This document shows positions 11,329 through 25,806 of a stretch of DNA of 64,000 nucleotides, piece by piece (position 1 is the first letter of the stretch; each line of letters opens with the position of its first letter). The position numbers and the translations under genes were made by a program. Below the pieces are notes generated by a model. That model did no database searches. It saw nothing but the letters and a program-made list of their open reading frames with translations, and was not told the origin of the DNA. Source of the DNA: Cladobotryum mycophilum (Eukaryota > Ascomycota > Sordariomycetes > Hypocreales > Hypocreaceae); assembly GCA_036429605.1 (NCBI GenBank), contig JAVFKD010000002.1:3286001-3350000 (forward strand), given 5' to 3'.

Positions 11329-11536
11329 ATTTTAAAGAAAATAAGATTTTTTTAAATTATAAGTTCTAGTTAATATTAATTTATATATAAATAATTTAAT
11401 AAGTAATATTTTATAAATATTATATTATTATACTATTATTTTTCTATTAACTAAAATTTATAGTTTATTATTAAACTATTATTTTTTAAATATTATATAT
11501 TATGATTTTTAAATTATTACAATAAAAGTTTAATAA
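11329..11536. other. AT-rich spacer between two family-2 LTR copies
   Basis: About 200 bp of A/T-rich DNA. Far too short to be the internal region of a retrotransposon, so the flanking LTRs are independent insertions or a rearranged pair. Confidence 0.35.
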
Positions 11537-11730
11537 TAATTATACAAAAAAGAATAATTTAAATAACTAAATAAAAAGTTTATAAAGTTAAGTAAGGTTA
11601 ATTATATTATAAGACATAAGCTTGGAAAGTCTAAGAGTTATATACTATAATCCGTGAATATAAGCCTTTTAAGACCCTAGTATTATATAAGATACGTATA
11701 CCGAACGCTTTGTCTTGCAATCATGTTATA
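11537..11730 (+). repeat. RIP-mutated LTR, family 2
   Basis: Matches 11137-11328 in the same orientation (for example GTCTAAGAGTTATA and GACCCTAGTATTATATAAG), with mostly transition differences. Ends are approximate. Confidence 0.6.
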
Positions 11731-12728
<998 letters not shown>

Positions 12729-14736
12729 TATTTATATTATATTTATTATTAAATTAAGTAATAACATATAATAAAAATAGTAAATAGAATCTTATATAAA
12801 GAATACATTAATTAAACAATTATAAATCCCCCTTAAAAATAAATATTTATAATTTGTTCAATTATATTAATTAATTATAATAAATAGACTTAGCTTTATC
12901 ATATTAAAATATAAATCTTATATATTTTAATAAAATATTTATTATTTAATTATATAATTAAAGTATTAATTAAATTATTATATATATTATTACCTTTAAT
13001 TATTTAAAACTTAATTCCTTTAATTATTATAAATTTTTATTTAAAGTATTTATATTTTTCTAAATTTTATAAGTAAATAGGTTTTTTTTTACTTTTATTT
13101 TTATAATATAATTTAAATTACTTGAATAATTTATTTTTAATCCTAGTTATCTGTTATTATTTCTTATTTAATGTTATTTTTAACCTTAATAGAATTTATA
13201 TTTAGGTTTTTTTTTACATAAGTTACCCTATTATATATAACCTTTTCTGGATATAGTCAATAACTTAACTTAAGTTAGTCAAATATTTTAGTTACCTATT
13301 TGGCTATTAAAATAGATTATAGTTACTAATTGTATATTATAATTTATATATAATTGAGTAACTATAATATTAAGTATATAAAAAAATCAATTTACTTATA
13401 AGCAATCTTAAAGCTTTAAATACTTATACAATTTCTAGCTTTTTAAAAACCTTTATTTTTTAGTTTATTATTTATTATTATAATAAATGCATTATATAAA
13501 AAATATAACTAGATTTAACTTTATTTAAGTTAATTATGTTAATCTTAATTTGAATAATATAATTAAAACTTTTAATATAATAGTTTAATTATTTAATTAT
13601 TGAAGGTTTAAAATATATATTATTACTTTTGATTATTCAAAGCCTAATTATTTCTATTTTATTGTATTTGAATTATTTAATTTGTTTTAAACCTTATAAT
13701 TAAACTTAAGTTTTCTTTTTATAATATAATTTAAATAATTTCAATAATTAATCTTTTTTAATTTTAACTATCTTTTACTATTCTTTATTTAATTTAATTT
13801 TTAGTTTTAATAAAACTTATATTTAATTTTTTTATTTAAATTTCTTTCTTATTATTTTTAAGTATAATTAATAACTTTATTTAAGTTAGCTAAATACTTG
13901 AATTATTTACTTAATGACTAAGATAATAAGAATAAAACATTTTTTAATTAGTACTTATCACTCCAACAACTTAGATAAGAGCTACAGTTATTAATTATAT
14001 GTTTTTATAGGGTTGTTGTATATATAGGACTATGTGTATAAGTAGCTATAATATAAAGTGTGTAGGAAGGAATCTATATATTTGTAAAGTATAAGCGATT
14101 TTAAGGCCCTAACTATTTATAAAAAATCTGGTTTTTTAAAAACGTTTATTTCTTTTAGTTTACTATTTATTATTATAATAAATATATTATATAAATAATA
14201 TAAATAAGCCTAAGTTTAATTAAATTAACTATTTAAATTCTAATTTCAATAATATAATTAAAGTTTCTAATATAATAATTTAAAAGTTTAGTTATTAAAG
14301 GCTTAAGAGATATACTAAGGTCTAGAGTTAGCTAATAGCTTATAACATTAATTTTATTTTATAATTTATATATTCTTAAAATAGAATTATATTTATTATT
14401 TTTATTATATTTTATTATATAATTTAATAATAAATATATTAAAAATATAAGAATTAGATATTATATTCATTGTTTAATTATAACATTAAAAATTATATAA
14501 ATTAAAAGTATAACTACTATATATTATGTTTATTATTTAGCTATAATATTTAATACGTATATTTTTAATATATTTATTATTAAGTTTTATAATAGATTAT
14601 AATAAGAATTATTGTAATACCTTTAACAATATATATACTCTAGAATAAAACTAATATTAGAAACTATTAATTAATTCTATACTTTAATATATTCTTTAAA
14701 TTATTATATTAAACTTTTAATTATACTATTAAAATC
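12729..14736. repeat. cluster of degraded long-TIR family copies
   Basis: Starts with a family terminus at about 12827 (CCCCCTTAAAAATAAATATT) and holds at least two partly overlapping runs of the family interior (around 13440-13640 and 14140-14480), recognised by repeated landmarks such as TTATTATTATAATAAATATATTATATAAA and AGAGATATACTAAGGTCTAGAG read in shorter pieces. No coding signal. Confidence 0.45.
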
Positions 14737-16806
14737 ACCCTCCTAGATGATAAGTCTTTATAACTCGTTTAATCGTATTAGTTTATTATAATCAATAGGT
14801 TTAATTTTATTAAGGTCTAGATCTTACATATTGTAATAAAATATTTATTATTTAATTATATAATTAACATATTAATTGAATAATTTTATATATTATTACT
14901 TTTAATTATTTAAAATATAATCTTCTTTTTATAAGTCTTTATATATATAATCAAATTCCTTTTAAACATTATAATTATATACCTAATCTTTTTTACTTAT
15001 ATTTCTTTTAGTTATATTTATTATCTAATCTAATTAATTAACTTATTTTTAGTTTTCTTTTATTCTAGTAATTTCCTATTTGGCTTTTAGTTTAGTTATT
15101 ATAAAGCTTAGATTTAGATTTATGTTAGTTAGGTGTTTTAGTTATTTACTTGGTTGTTAAGATAGCTTAGATAATAGTTGTGGTTGTTAATTGTGTGTTT
15201 TGTGGGATTGTGTGTTTTGTGGGATTGTGTGTTTTGTGGGATTGTTGCGTGTATATGACTGTATGTATAAGTAACTATAATATTAAGTATAATTAGTAAA
15301 AAAGAATTTATTTATTTATAAAATATAAATGATTTTAAGATTTTAAATACTTATAGAAGATCTGGTTTTGTAAAAGCCTTTATCTTTTACTTTATTTATT
15401 ATTATAGTAAATATATTATATAAAAAAATATATAATTTATATTATATTAATTTATAGTTTATTACGAATAAATTTTAAAATACTGAAATTATTAATAATT
15501 AAGCTTATAAGTCTTATTAATAGAAGTTAAATATTTATATTCAATTAATTTTCTTATAATATTATATATTTTCTTATATTAATTATATAATTATTATTAA
15601 TAAAATTTTAAATTATTTTACTTATCAAACATTATACTCTTTTTAAAATAAAAAATTATATAAGCTTTAATAAAAAAACATTTATAATAAAATAATAATA
15701 AAATAATTATATATAGTTTTTTTTATTTTCTAATTACATAATACATATAATATCCAATACTTATATTTTTAATATATTTATTATTATATAATTTAATATA
15801 ATATAATAATAATTATAAAACCAATTTTACTTTAAGAATATATTAATTATAAAATAAGATTAATACTATAAACTACTGACTAACTCTAGACCTTAGTATA
15901 CCTTTTAAACCTTCTATTATATTAAAAGCTTTAATTATATTCTTAAAATTTAAATTTAAATAATTAATCTAATTAACCTAAACCTATTTATACTTTTTAT
16001 ATAATATATTTATTATAATAATAAATAGCAAACTAAAAAAACAAAGGTTTTTAAAAAGTTAAATCTTCTGCGAGTACTTAAGGCCTTAAGATCGCTTGTA
16101 CCTTACAAATAAATAGATTCCTTCCCACTAACTACACTCGACATTATAGTTGCCTGTAATAGTGAATCACTCATACACAAAGCACTTACAACATACAATT
16201 AACAACCACGACTCTCATCTAAGCTATCAGAGTCACAAATACCGATTAAAAAGTATTTCATTCTTATCACTTTATGAACCTAATATATTAATTGCTTAAT
16301 ACGAACAGGGAAATATACAATAAATTAATACTTACTCTTAGCAGCCAAGTAGATAACCAAAGCACCTAGCTGCTTACTGAAATTGAGTTACTGATTGTAC
16401 TATATATAATAGAATAACTTAGGTAAAAGAGATAAATACAAATTTTACTAAGGCTAAAAATAAAATTATATAAAAATTAATTAAAATTAATTAAAATTTA
16501 AAAAAAAATTATTTAAATAATTTAAACTATATTATAAATAAAAGAAAATTAAGTTTAATTATAAGATTTTTAAAAAGAAATTAATAATTTAAATAAAAAT
16601 ATATAAACATAAAAATAATTAAATTTTAAAGAATTAAAAGTAATAATATATATAATTATTTAATTAATATTTTAATTATATAATTAAATAATAAGTATTT
16701 TATTATAATATATAAGATTTAGATTTTAATAAAATAAAATTAAACTTATTTATTATAATTAATTGATATTATTAAATGAGTTATAAAAACCTATTTTTTA
16801 AGAGAA
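14737..16806 (+). repeat. long-TIR family copy, about 2.07 kb between inverted ends
   Basis: Left end CCCTCCTAGATGATAAGTC and, near 16797-16806, the inverse end (GAGTTATAAAAACCTATTTTTTAAGAG), with about 150-200 bp of similarity inward at each end. The interior carries family sequence in both orientations, so it may be two units joined. A 17-bp triplication lies at 15190-15240. The segment 16070-16390 is unusually little mutated (for example CCTTCCCACTAACTACACTCG). Confidence 0.5.
15190..15240 (+). repeat. three tandem copies of a 17-bp unit
   Basis: ATTGTGTGTTTTGTGGG is repeated three times without a mismatch. Other family members have it once (TTGTGTGTTTTATAGG), so this is a local expansion. 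Confidence 0.85.
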
Positions 16807-16916
16807 TAAAACAATTATATAAATAAGTCTTATTATTATTTTATTTTAATATTAAAAATATATTAAAAATATATTATCTTATTATTTTAAAATTTTATTC
16901 TTTTAAAACTTATTTT

Positions 16917-16958
<42 letters not shown>

Positions 16959-17409
16959 TTATTTAATTTAGGCTTAAATACCTAATTAGTATATCTTTTT
17001 ATAAGCTATCTCTTAAGCCTAAACAGCTTTTTAATAGTTTTTTAAAGTTTTATTTTCTTATATAATTACATTTAAGCGTTTAATTTTATATTTTTAGTAA
17101 ATAATAATATCTTTAAAATAAAGATAATACTTCTATATTAATATTAATTAATCCTGTTACTTTTGTTTTAGCTAAACTTACTGTTTTTTGTATTCCATTA
17201 CTATTTAGACTTTTTCCCGGGTGTTTAATACTATATATTTAATTGTTTTATATTATTTAAAATCTCTTATTAGTCTTTTATAATTAGTTTCAATTGTCTT
17301 TTATTTAATCAATCTATTTTTAATTAAATATTTTTTTAGTAGTTTTTAAGTTCTAGTAATAGTAACTATTTTTTATTATATAATGAGTAGTTTTGGAATA
17401 TAAATTTAA
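16807..17409. other. AT-rich spacer with AT microsatellite
   Basis: Contains a long AT dinucleotide run (about 16922-16952). No gene or clear element end is seen before the copia element. Confidence 0.4.
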
Positions 17410-20400
17410 ATGTTTTTATTAAAAGGAATATGCCTCTCAGGGATAAAATTCCTTATAGCAATAAATGATAAGCTTAGTAATAGCTTAAATAAACTATTTT
17501 AGCTTAATCTAGAAGACTTAATTAATCTTTCTAAAAGCTTAGAAAAAAGTAATCTTATTAAATTAAATCCTAATAAGATTAGGCTTATGGGATTAATTAG
17601 TTACTTAGGCTGTAAAAGGAAAAGATAGGTTAAGATAAGATATTATATTTAATCTAATTAATTAATTTGAAAATAGGAATTTATTTATTATATATAGGTA
17701 AAATAAATAGGGTATAGAAAGTAAAGGAATAAGCTAGAATAGCGTATTAAATTAAAAAATAATAGTATTATTATTTATTGTTAAAACGTACTAGAATAGG
17801 CTAGAATATGGAAGAAAAAATAGAAATAATAAACTCATTGTTTTTTATTATTTAACCTAACTAATAGGATATTAATTAGTTTATTTTTAATATTCTTTTT
17901 ATTATTAATATAAGCCTTTTATCTTAGTAGTTAATACTTAACAAAGATTAAATAACCTTTAAGATTAAAAACTTTATAAAGCCTTTAAACTTAGCCTTAA
18001 CTAATAGCTTAGTTAAACTATTAGTAATTATTGTAGTAATTCCTAAAAAAGAATTAAGCTTTTTAACATTTTCTTTTTTATATAAATATATTTAATTAAA
18101 CTATATTTCACATAATTATGTAAAATAAGGTTTTTAATTATTAAAATAATTTATTTATTATTGTTATATACAATTATAAAAGGTTTTATAGGCTTTTTAG
18201 TTTTTATAAATAAACTAATAATTTATTATATTTTTAATAGTTTTTATAATAATCATATATCTTATTTTTAAAATAAATTAAACTATAGTATTAGTTTTTT
18301 TAATCTTTTAAGTAATAAGTTCTTTTACTAATTAAATAATATAATTATAAGTTAATTTAGTAAATATTTTATTCTTTATAAAATTATTGTTATAATAGTT
18401 AATAAGATCTTAATTACTTAAGCTATTATAATTAGTAATTAAGCCCTTTAACTAGTTAATATAATTAAATAGTTTTAGGGTAGTTAATAAATATTTCTTA
18501 TAAAGGTTTAAAAGATTTTTTAATTTCGTAGAATTTAAACCTCTAAGAATATAATTATTAAGCCTTTATTTTTAATAATATAACTCTTATTTATGAGCCT
18601 TTTTAGATTAATTATTTTTAACTAGATTTAGTTTTATAATAAGATAATTATTAATGTAAGTTATTATAAATATTTTTATTTTATTATAGAGGGTAATTAA
18701 ATTAAAAACTAAAGGCTTAAAGTCTAACTTTTAGCTTAAGCTAATTAAAGCCTATTATTACTCTCTAGGAGATTATTTCAGTTTATATAAAACTTCTTAA
18801 GGCTAGATAATTTAACTAATATTTTCCTTATAGCCTAATTCAGCTAATATAGCTTTAATTTATATACTAGTTTTATTAGTGTATTTTTAAAAACCTTAAT
18901 TTTAATAGTTTTAGCAAAATACACTAAATTAATTTTTATAATATTTAAATTTATAGGATTAAATACTATAGGATTTTATTAGCCTATTATACTTTTATTT
19001 AATAATACAGAATTAGTTTTTGTTAGATTTTCTTAGGTTATTAAAGGTAAAGGGTATTATAATCATTTAATCAGGTAAATTTTTTAATACTCTAATTCTT
19101 TGATTAAAAAGCTTTTAAAATAAAATGATAAGAATCTATTATTTAAGTAATTAAATAAAATTGATTTAAATAATGTTTTTTTAATAAGAATATACAGTAA
19201 ATAAATCTTATTCTTTTTATTAATGCTTTTACTTTAATCTTATAAACTAATTTTAGTCTTTTAAACCTTTATTCTTAAAGTATAAAAACCTTATAATAGG
19301 CTCTTATAATCCGAAAGTTAAAAAAGTCTAGGTTATAGTATTTAGTTTTAGGGTTTAAATCTTTAGTAAAAGTCCTTAAAGAGGTTAGGTCCTGATTTAT
19401 AGATACTATATTATTTATAGCTTTTAGAACCCTTAAAATGAGATAATTCTATGGATAAAAAAATACTTTTATTCTAAAGCTCATCATAGAAAAACCCGCT
19501 TATTTCTATAGGCCTATTATAATAGAATCTTTTAGAACTCCTATTATATAGGTTTTTAAGGTTTTTTTAATAAGCCTTTTAATACCTTAAATATTAAATC
19601 TTTATTTTATATATAAAAAAACCATTTAAACCTTATTTTTAATTAATAATAAAAAACCTAATTGACATTTAATTATAAGATAAAAGTTTAATATGAAAAA
19701 TATCCTTTTCTAAAGTATTTAATATAAACAATAAGTCTAAGAGAGGCTAGTTTTTTTTTAGTTTTTTAATTTCTTTTTTTACAATAAGCTAAATAATAAA
19801 AATATTTTTAATAGATTTAAAATTAAATATACTATTAGTTATTTAAACTGTTTTTTTAATAGTCTAAGGCTAATATAGCCTAGCCTTTAATATTATAAAT
19901 AAACTAATTTTAATAATTTATTTAAATTCCTAGGCTTTTAATTTATTAACAAATGAAAAATCTTTAAAAGCTTTTTATTTAAAAGCTTTAGATTTTTAAA
20001 TTAGCTTTTTCTTAATTAAAGCTATTTTAAATATCTTAATTAGGAAATTTCTAATATTTCTTAGCCTTTACTTAACTAAGAGTAAGTATTCTAACCTTTA
20101 TAAAGCTATAAGTTTTATACATTAAGTTAGAGAATATAAGGGGTTTTTTTTAAAACAAAAAAAAGTTAAAAAAAACTATATATTTTATTAAGAATCTCAT
20201 AATATAATTGTATTACTATTGTTTAATTTTAGTATATTATTTTAGTATATTAAAATGAACATGGTCTGTTAATTTATAATACCCTAGCTTATTAAATAAA
20301 TTTATATTAAATTTAACATAATAAAAAGGACTTTAAAGTTGCATTTTCTTATAAATGTTAGACTTATATGCTAAAACTTAAAAGCTAACTATACTTATTT

Positions 20401-20721
20401 TTTTAAAAAGAAATAAGCCTATTATTAGTTTTAATTATATTTAATTTTTTATTATTAAAGGTATAGTCTAAGAATTATCTTTTTAAATTAATTATATTTA
20501 TAAAAGACTGTATATTATATAATAAGCTATTATTTCTAATAAAAAATTAGTCTTAGTTTTATTAAAATTATATTAGTCTATATAAATTCATAATTCTTTA
20601 AAATTTAAAAAATTTAAAAAATTAATACTACTAATATTAATAGTATTAATTAGATTAAAAAGATTTCTGTTTATTAATTTTCTTTTAATCTTTTTTAAAA
20701 AAATTAAAAAGATTAAATAAA
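17410..20721 (-). mobile_element. RIP-mutated Ty1/copia retrotransposon, left (pol) part
   Basis: On the minus strand the reverse-transcriptase block of Ty1/copia is readable through many stops. A segment at 18761-18790 reads LYKLK-stop-SPRE (family LYGLKQxPRxW), followed by LDFKPLVFNY. The active site YVDD appears as YINN (18647-18658), as G-to-A mutation of both Asp codons would give. A terminal repeat at about 17770-17893, in the same orientation as sequence at 35275-35390, marks the left LTR; a reverse-strand copy lies at 57247-57480. The element is interrupted at 20717-20721 by chromovirus A and resumes at 34863. No open frame survives. Confidence 0.72.
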
Positions 20722-20895
20722 TGTAACGCTGTCCCGAAGATTACCTGGACGCATGATGTAATAGAGATGCAAGGTAATCCTACATAAATCGCACGTCTCT
20801 CGTATAATAGTTAAACGCATAAGCTTAAGCTTATACATAAAATAATACTTATGTTTAATTTTACTTACTTAATAATCTTATAAGATATTATTATA
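20722..20895 (+). repeat. 5' LTR of element A
   Basis: Starts TGTAACGCTGTCCCGAAG and ends TATTATTATA; 174 bp, the same length as the other three chromovirus LTRs. Differences from the element B LTRs are nearly all C to T or G to A. Confidence 0.88.
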
Positions 20896-23800
20896 ATTCT
20901 TAAGCTTTTTAATATTATTACCTAAGTAAAATAGTTTTATATACTTATTCTTAGAGATCTATAGATCTTTTAAATTCTTTTTAAGAAATCTTATAGATAA
21001 TATATATAAAAAGGTTTTTTAAAAATAAATTACTATAATAGTAAGTAATAGATTATATAAGGTTAACTTAATGATTATTACTTTTAGATTTATTATAAAA
21101 ACCTAATATTCTAAAACAATAATTAAAAAGCAATAATATTATACTTTATAATAAAATCATTTAACTAAAAAAGTATTAAAAATTAAGTAAAATAATAGAC
21201 TAATTAAGAAAAGACTTTAAAAAGTTATTATAACGTTAAGGCAATTATTCTAACAGCTTATTAAGTAATTTAAAGAAAAATAATAATATAAAAATTAAAA
21301 ATCTTATTATATTTATTATAAATATTTTTTTTAGGTAAAAAAAATAACTTTATAATTTATATTAAGTATTTTTAAGGTAAAAAAAAGTACTATAAAAGTT
21401 ATTTAAAGGTTTTTTTTAGAGTTAATTATATAAATACTAAATATTAAACCTAATAGGAATTCTATTTAAAATATTAAAAATCGCCTAAGGCTTAATAGAA
21501 ATTAGAAAATAATTAGGAATACTTTAAAAATTAGATTATATTATTATTAAAGGATATAAATATTTATAAGTTATATATTATATAAGTTATTAAGAAAATA
21601 AAATAATAGGAATATTAATTTCCTTAAGACTTTTATATATACTTAAACTTATTAAAAAGTTAATTTCTAATAGCCTTAAAATTATAATATACTTATAGCT
21701 TTTATATAAAGCTATAGGAGAACCTATAATATTAAATTATTATAAAAAAAGTTTTTTTTTAAAGAATTATAAAAAAATAGTTATATTAGTTATATACTAT
21801 TAAGAGATTTTATAACTTATAAAAAAATATAAAACGCTAAAAAAAGAAGAAAAGAAAGAGTTAATTCTAATAAAAATATATTAAGTTTTATATTACTTTT
21901 TTAAAAAAAATTATATAAATAAGCTTTATTAACTTTATAAATAATTATTAAGAAAAATAAGCTAAAATAAGTATCTCCTAGACCTTTTACTTAAAAGGAA
22001 TTTTTAAAGAAGAATATATTTAATATTAATAAGAATATAAGATAATATTATAATTATAGAAGTAATATGCATTTAAGAAATCAATGCGATTAACTCTTTG
22101 TAAAAGTTTAAAAAGTTAAAGCTAATAAATCGCCTTTACCTCTTAAAAAAAGAAAAAGAATAAAAAAGAAAAAAGGAAAGGGTTAGACTAAAATCCTTTT
22201 ATATAGCCCTTTAAGTACCTATTAGGGTAATTCTTAAAGTCCTAATTACAATTCGCATATATTTTTATATTTTAATTAAAATTTATAGATTGTTTTTTTA
22301 TAATATATATATTAATTTAAATAGCGGTGTAAAAGTTAATATTATTAGTATAACTTTTATAAAAAAATATAAATTAACAAAAAGCTTAGTGGTTATTCTA
22401 TTTTATTTATAAGATATAAAGAAAAAAGTATAAAAACTTATAGAGTTTAGGAAGTTTTGTTTTAATTTATAGATATTTAAGGAATTATTAAGACTTTTAT
22501 AAGGTTATATATAAGTATTAATCAAGACCCTTAAGAATAAGATAATCTTATATTATTATTTATAATTATATTATTTAAGTTTTATATTTATTTATACTTT
22601 TATAATTAAAACTAATAGTTTAAATATAATTAAAAAAATCTAAAAAAGATTTCTAAGTATTAATTTTAGAAAAAGTATATAAGTTATATATATATTTTAT
22701 CTATTTTTATAAACCTTAATCTTTTATACCTTTTAAATAAAATAAAAGAAATTATATTAGATCTTTTATAAATCTTAATACCTTTTTCAAAGTAAAAAAA
22801 TATCTTTTTAGTCAATAATATAAGAATTCTTTCTTATTTTAAACAAACGGATTATATAATTAAGCTAACTAAAGAAGCCTTTTTTTCTTATAGTCTAATT
22901 TATTTACTATCCTTTACTAAATTAGAAATATTATAAGAATATTTAAAAGGAAACCTAATAAAAAAATAAATTTACTTTTTAAAAAGTCTAATAAGCGTAT
23001 TTATTTTATTTATACTAAAAAAATAAAAGTCTCTGTTTATGTATAGACTATTAAAGATTAAATTAAGTTATAATTAAAAATTATTATTCTTTTTCTTTTA
23101 TTATTAAAATTATAGATTAAGTTAAAGGTTTAAATTATTTTATTAAAATTAATATTAAAGATATATATTATTATATATATATTAAAAAGAGTAATAAATA
23201 AAAAACTATATTTTGTATTTGTTATAGTTATTATGAATTTTTAGTTATGTTTATAGGATTAATTAATACTTTAATTATATTTTAGAATTATATTTATTAA
23301 GTATTAGGTAATTTATTGGATTATATATATATTGTTTATTTTAATAATATTTTAATTTTTTTTTAGATTATAAATCTTATGTTTTTTATATATAAGAAGT
23401 CTTAGAATGATTAAGAAAAGCTAAGCTATACGTTTAACCTAATAAATATTCTTTTATTTAGAATAAAGTTAAATTTTTAGGATTTATGGTATTAGATAAA
23501 AAAGTTATAATAAATCTAAAACGAGTGGAAATAATCTTAATGTAATAGGAACCTATTATATATTAAGAAATTTAAGTTTTTCTAGGGTTTTATAACTTTT
23601 ATCGTTGATTTATTAAAGAATATTTAATAATTACTTGTCTATTATATAAACTATTAAAGAGTATAAAAAATAGGCGAAAACTAGGTTAAGTAATACTTAA
23701 GGAATATTAAAAAACTATTTTTTATTAGTTTATTTAAGCTTTTTAGAATATCTTTTTATTATAATATTATAACCTGAAAAAGTTTATTTATATAAAGACT

Positions 23801-25632
23801 AATACTTTAAAGTTTGTTATTACTATTATATTATCTTAATTAAATAAGAAAAAAAGTAATATTTAATAGTCTTTTAGTTATAAGTATTTTATAATATTAA
23901 GTTTAATTATAGTATACTAGACTAAGAAATACTAGTAATTATAATAGCATTTAAATATTAAAGATATTATATAAAAGGTATTTAAGGTTAGATTAAAGTT
24001 TAGAGTAACTATTAGAATCTTTAATTCTTTATAAAATAACTAAAATTAAATAGTAGATAAATTAAATAGTATATTTATTTAATTTCTTATAATTTTATAA
24101 TTAAGTATTAAATAAAAAAGACTAATCTTATTAATAGGCCGTTAAGATAATTTAATTATAAAAAAGAATTGCCTTTAAATCAGGAACTTTTTACTCTATT
24201 ATAAGGTAAACTATAGAATCTAATAATAGATTAAGAAAATAATCTTTTTAAAAGGATAATATATTTATAAAACCTTATTATAAAAGAGTAATAAGTATTA
24301 AGGTAAAAAGCCTATAAAGCTATTTTTACTAATACTCTTTTTAATAATAATATAAAAAGATTATTATTAAAATTATTATAGTAAAATCAAAAGGAAAATC
24401 CTAAATTCTAATATTAAAAAAACCCTAATTTCTTTATAAAAAACCTAAAGTAGGCTATAGGATATAATAATCTAATTACCTATTAGAATTATATCTGTAT
24501 TTTAGAAGAGATAATAATTTATTAAGAACTATTATTTTTTTATTATAATAATTCTTTAGTAGGTTATTTTAGAGAGTTATAAATAAAAGAGTTATTATAG
24601 AGGAAGTTTTACTAAAAGAATATAAGAAAAGATATTAAGGAATATATTTAAGGATGTTTAATTTGTATAGGAGTTGCGATTAAAAGGTATAAGCTATAGG
24701 GAAAACTTAAATTACTTTTGTTTTTTAGTTAACTAATAAAAAAACTAATAATAGATTTTATAATAAGACTTTTAATAGTTTTGTTTAATAATAAAAAAGT
24801 TAATACTATACTAGTAATTATTAATTAATATATTAAGTATATATATTTTTTTCTAGTTTTTATAATAATTATAATAAGTAAACTAGTTAAATTATTTTAT
24901 ATTAAAGTTAAACTATAGTTTTTAGGATCTCTATAAGGAATTATATTCGATAAAGGATTTTTATTTATAAGTAAATTTTAATTATTAATTTATTTTTATA
25001 TAAAAATTTAAAAATATTTATTAATTATTTTTTATTTTTAAATAAATAAATAAATAGAAAAAATAAATTAATTTATTAAATATTATTTATAATATTTTAT
25101 AGGTAATATACTATTAATATAGTTATGATTATTAGTAAAAGTATAGTATACTATAAATATTGCTAGAAATATAATAATAAGTATATCTTTTTTTAAAGTA
25201 TTAATAGGTTATGTTTTAGAATTCTATTTAAATATTAAGGATAATATTTTTTAAAAGGAGGTCTTAGATGTAAAGGCTTATATAAAAAAATTATATTAAC
25301 TTAGATAAAAATTATAGGATTACTAGAGTATTATAGTTAAAAGATAAATAAGAAATTATAATTTATATTATAAAAAGTAATATTTTAAAATAAGCGATTT
25401 AATAAGATTATCTATAAAAAATTTCAGGTTTAAAAAAGAATAATAAAAATTAATACCTTATTATTTAAGATTATTATAAGTACTTAAACAAATTAAAAAT
25501 TAAGTGTATAGAATAGTTTTACCTTTAAAGTATAGTAGTCTATATAATGTTTTTTATATTAGTTTATTAAAACTATAGACTTAATGATTTTTAGATAAAA
25601 AAAACTAATTATTAATACTAGAATTAGATAAC

Positions 25633-25806
25633 TGTAACGCTGTCCCGAAGATTACCCGGACGCGTGATGTAATGGAGATGCGGGGTAATCCTGTATAAGT
25701 CGCGCGTCTCTCGCACAACAGTTAAACGCACAAGCTTAAGCTTATGCATAAAATAATACCTACGTTTGATCTTGCTTACCTAGTAATCTTATAAGGTGTT
25801 ATTATA
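25633..25806 (+). repeat. 5' LTR of element B
   Basis: 174 bp, TGTAACGCTGTCCCGAAG to GGTGTTATTATA, keeping CpGs (GCGCGTCTCTCGCAC) that element A has lost. Differences from its partner at 32538-32711 are all transitions, so the pair was mutated after insertion. Confidence 0.92.
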
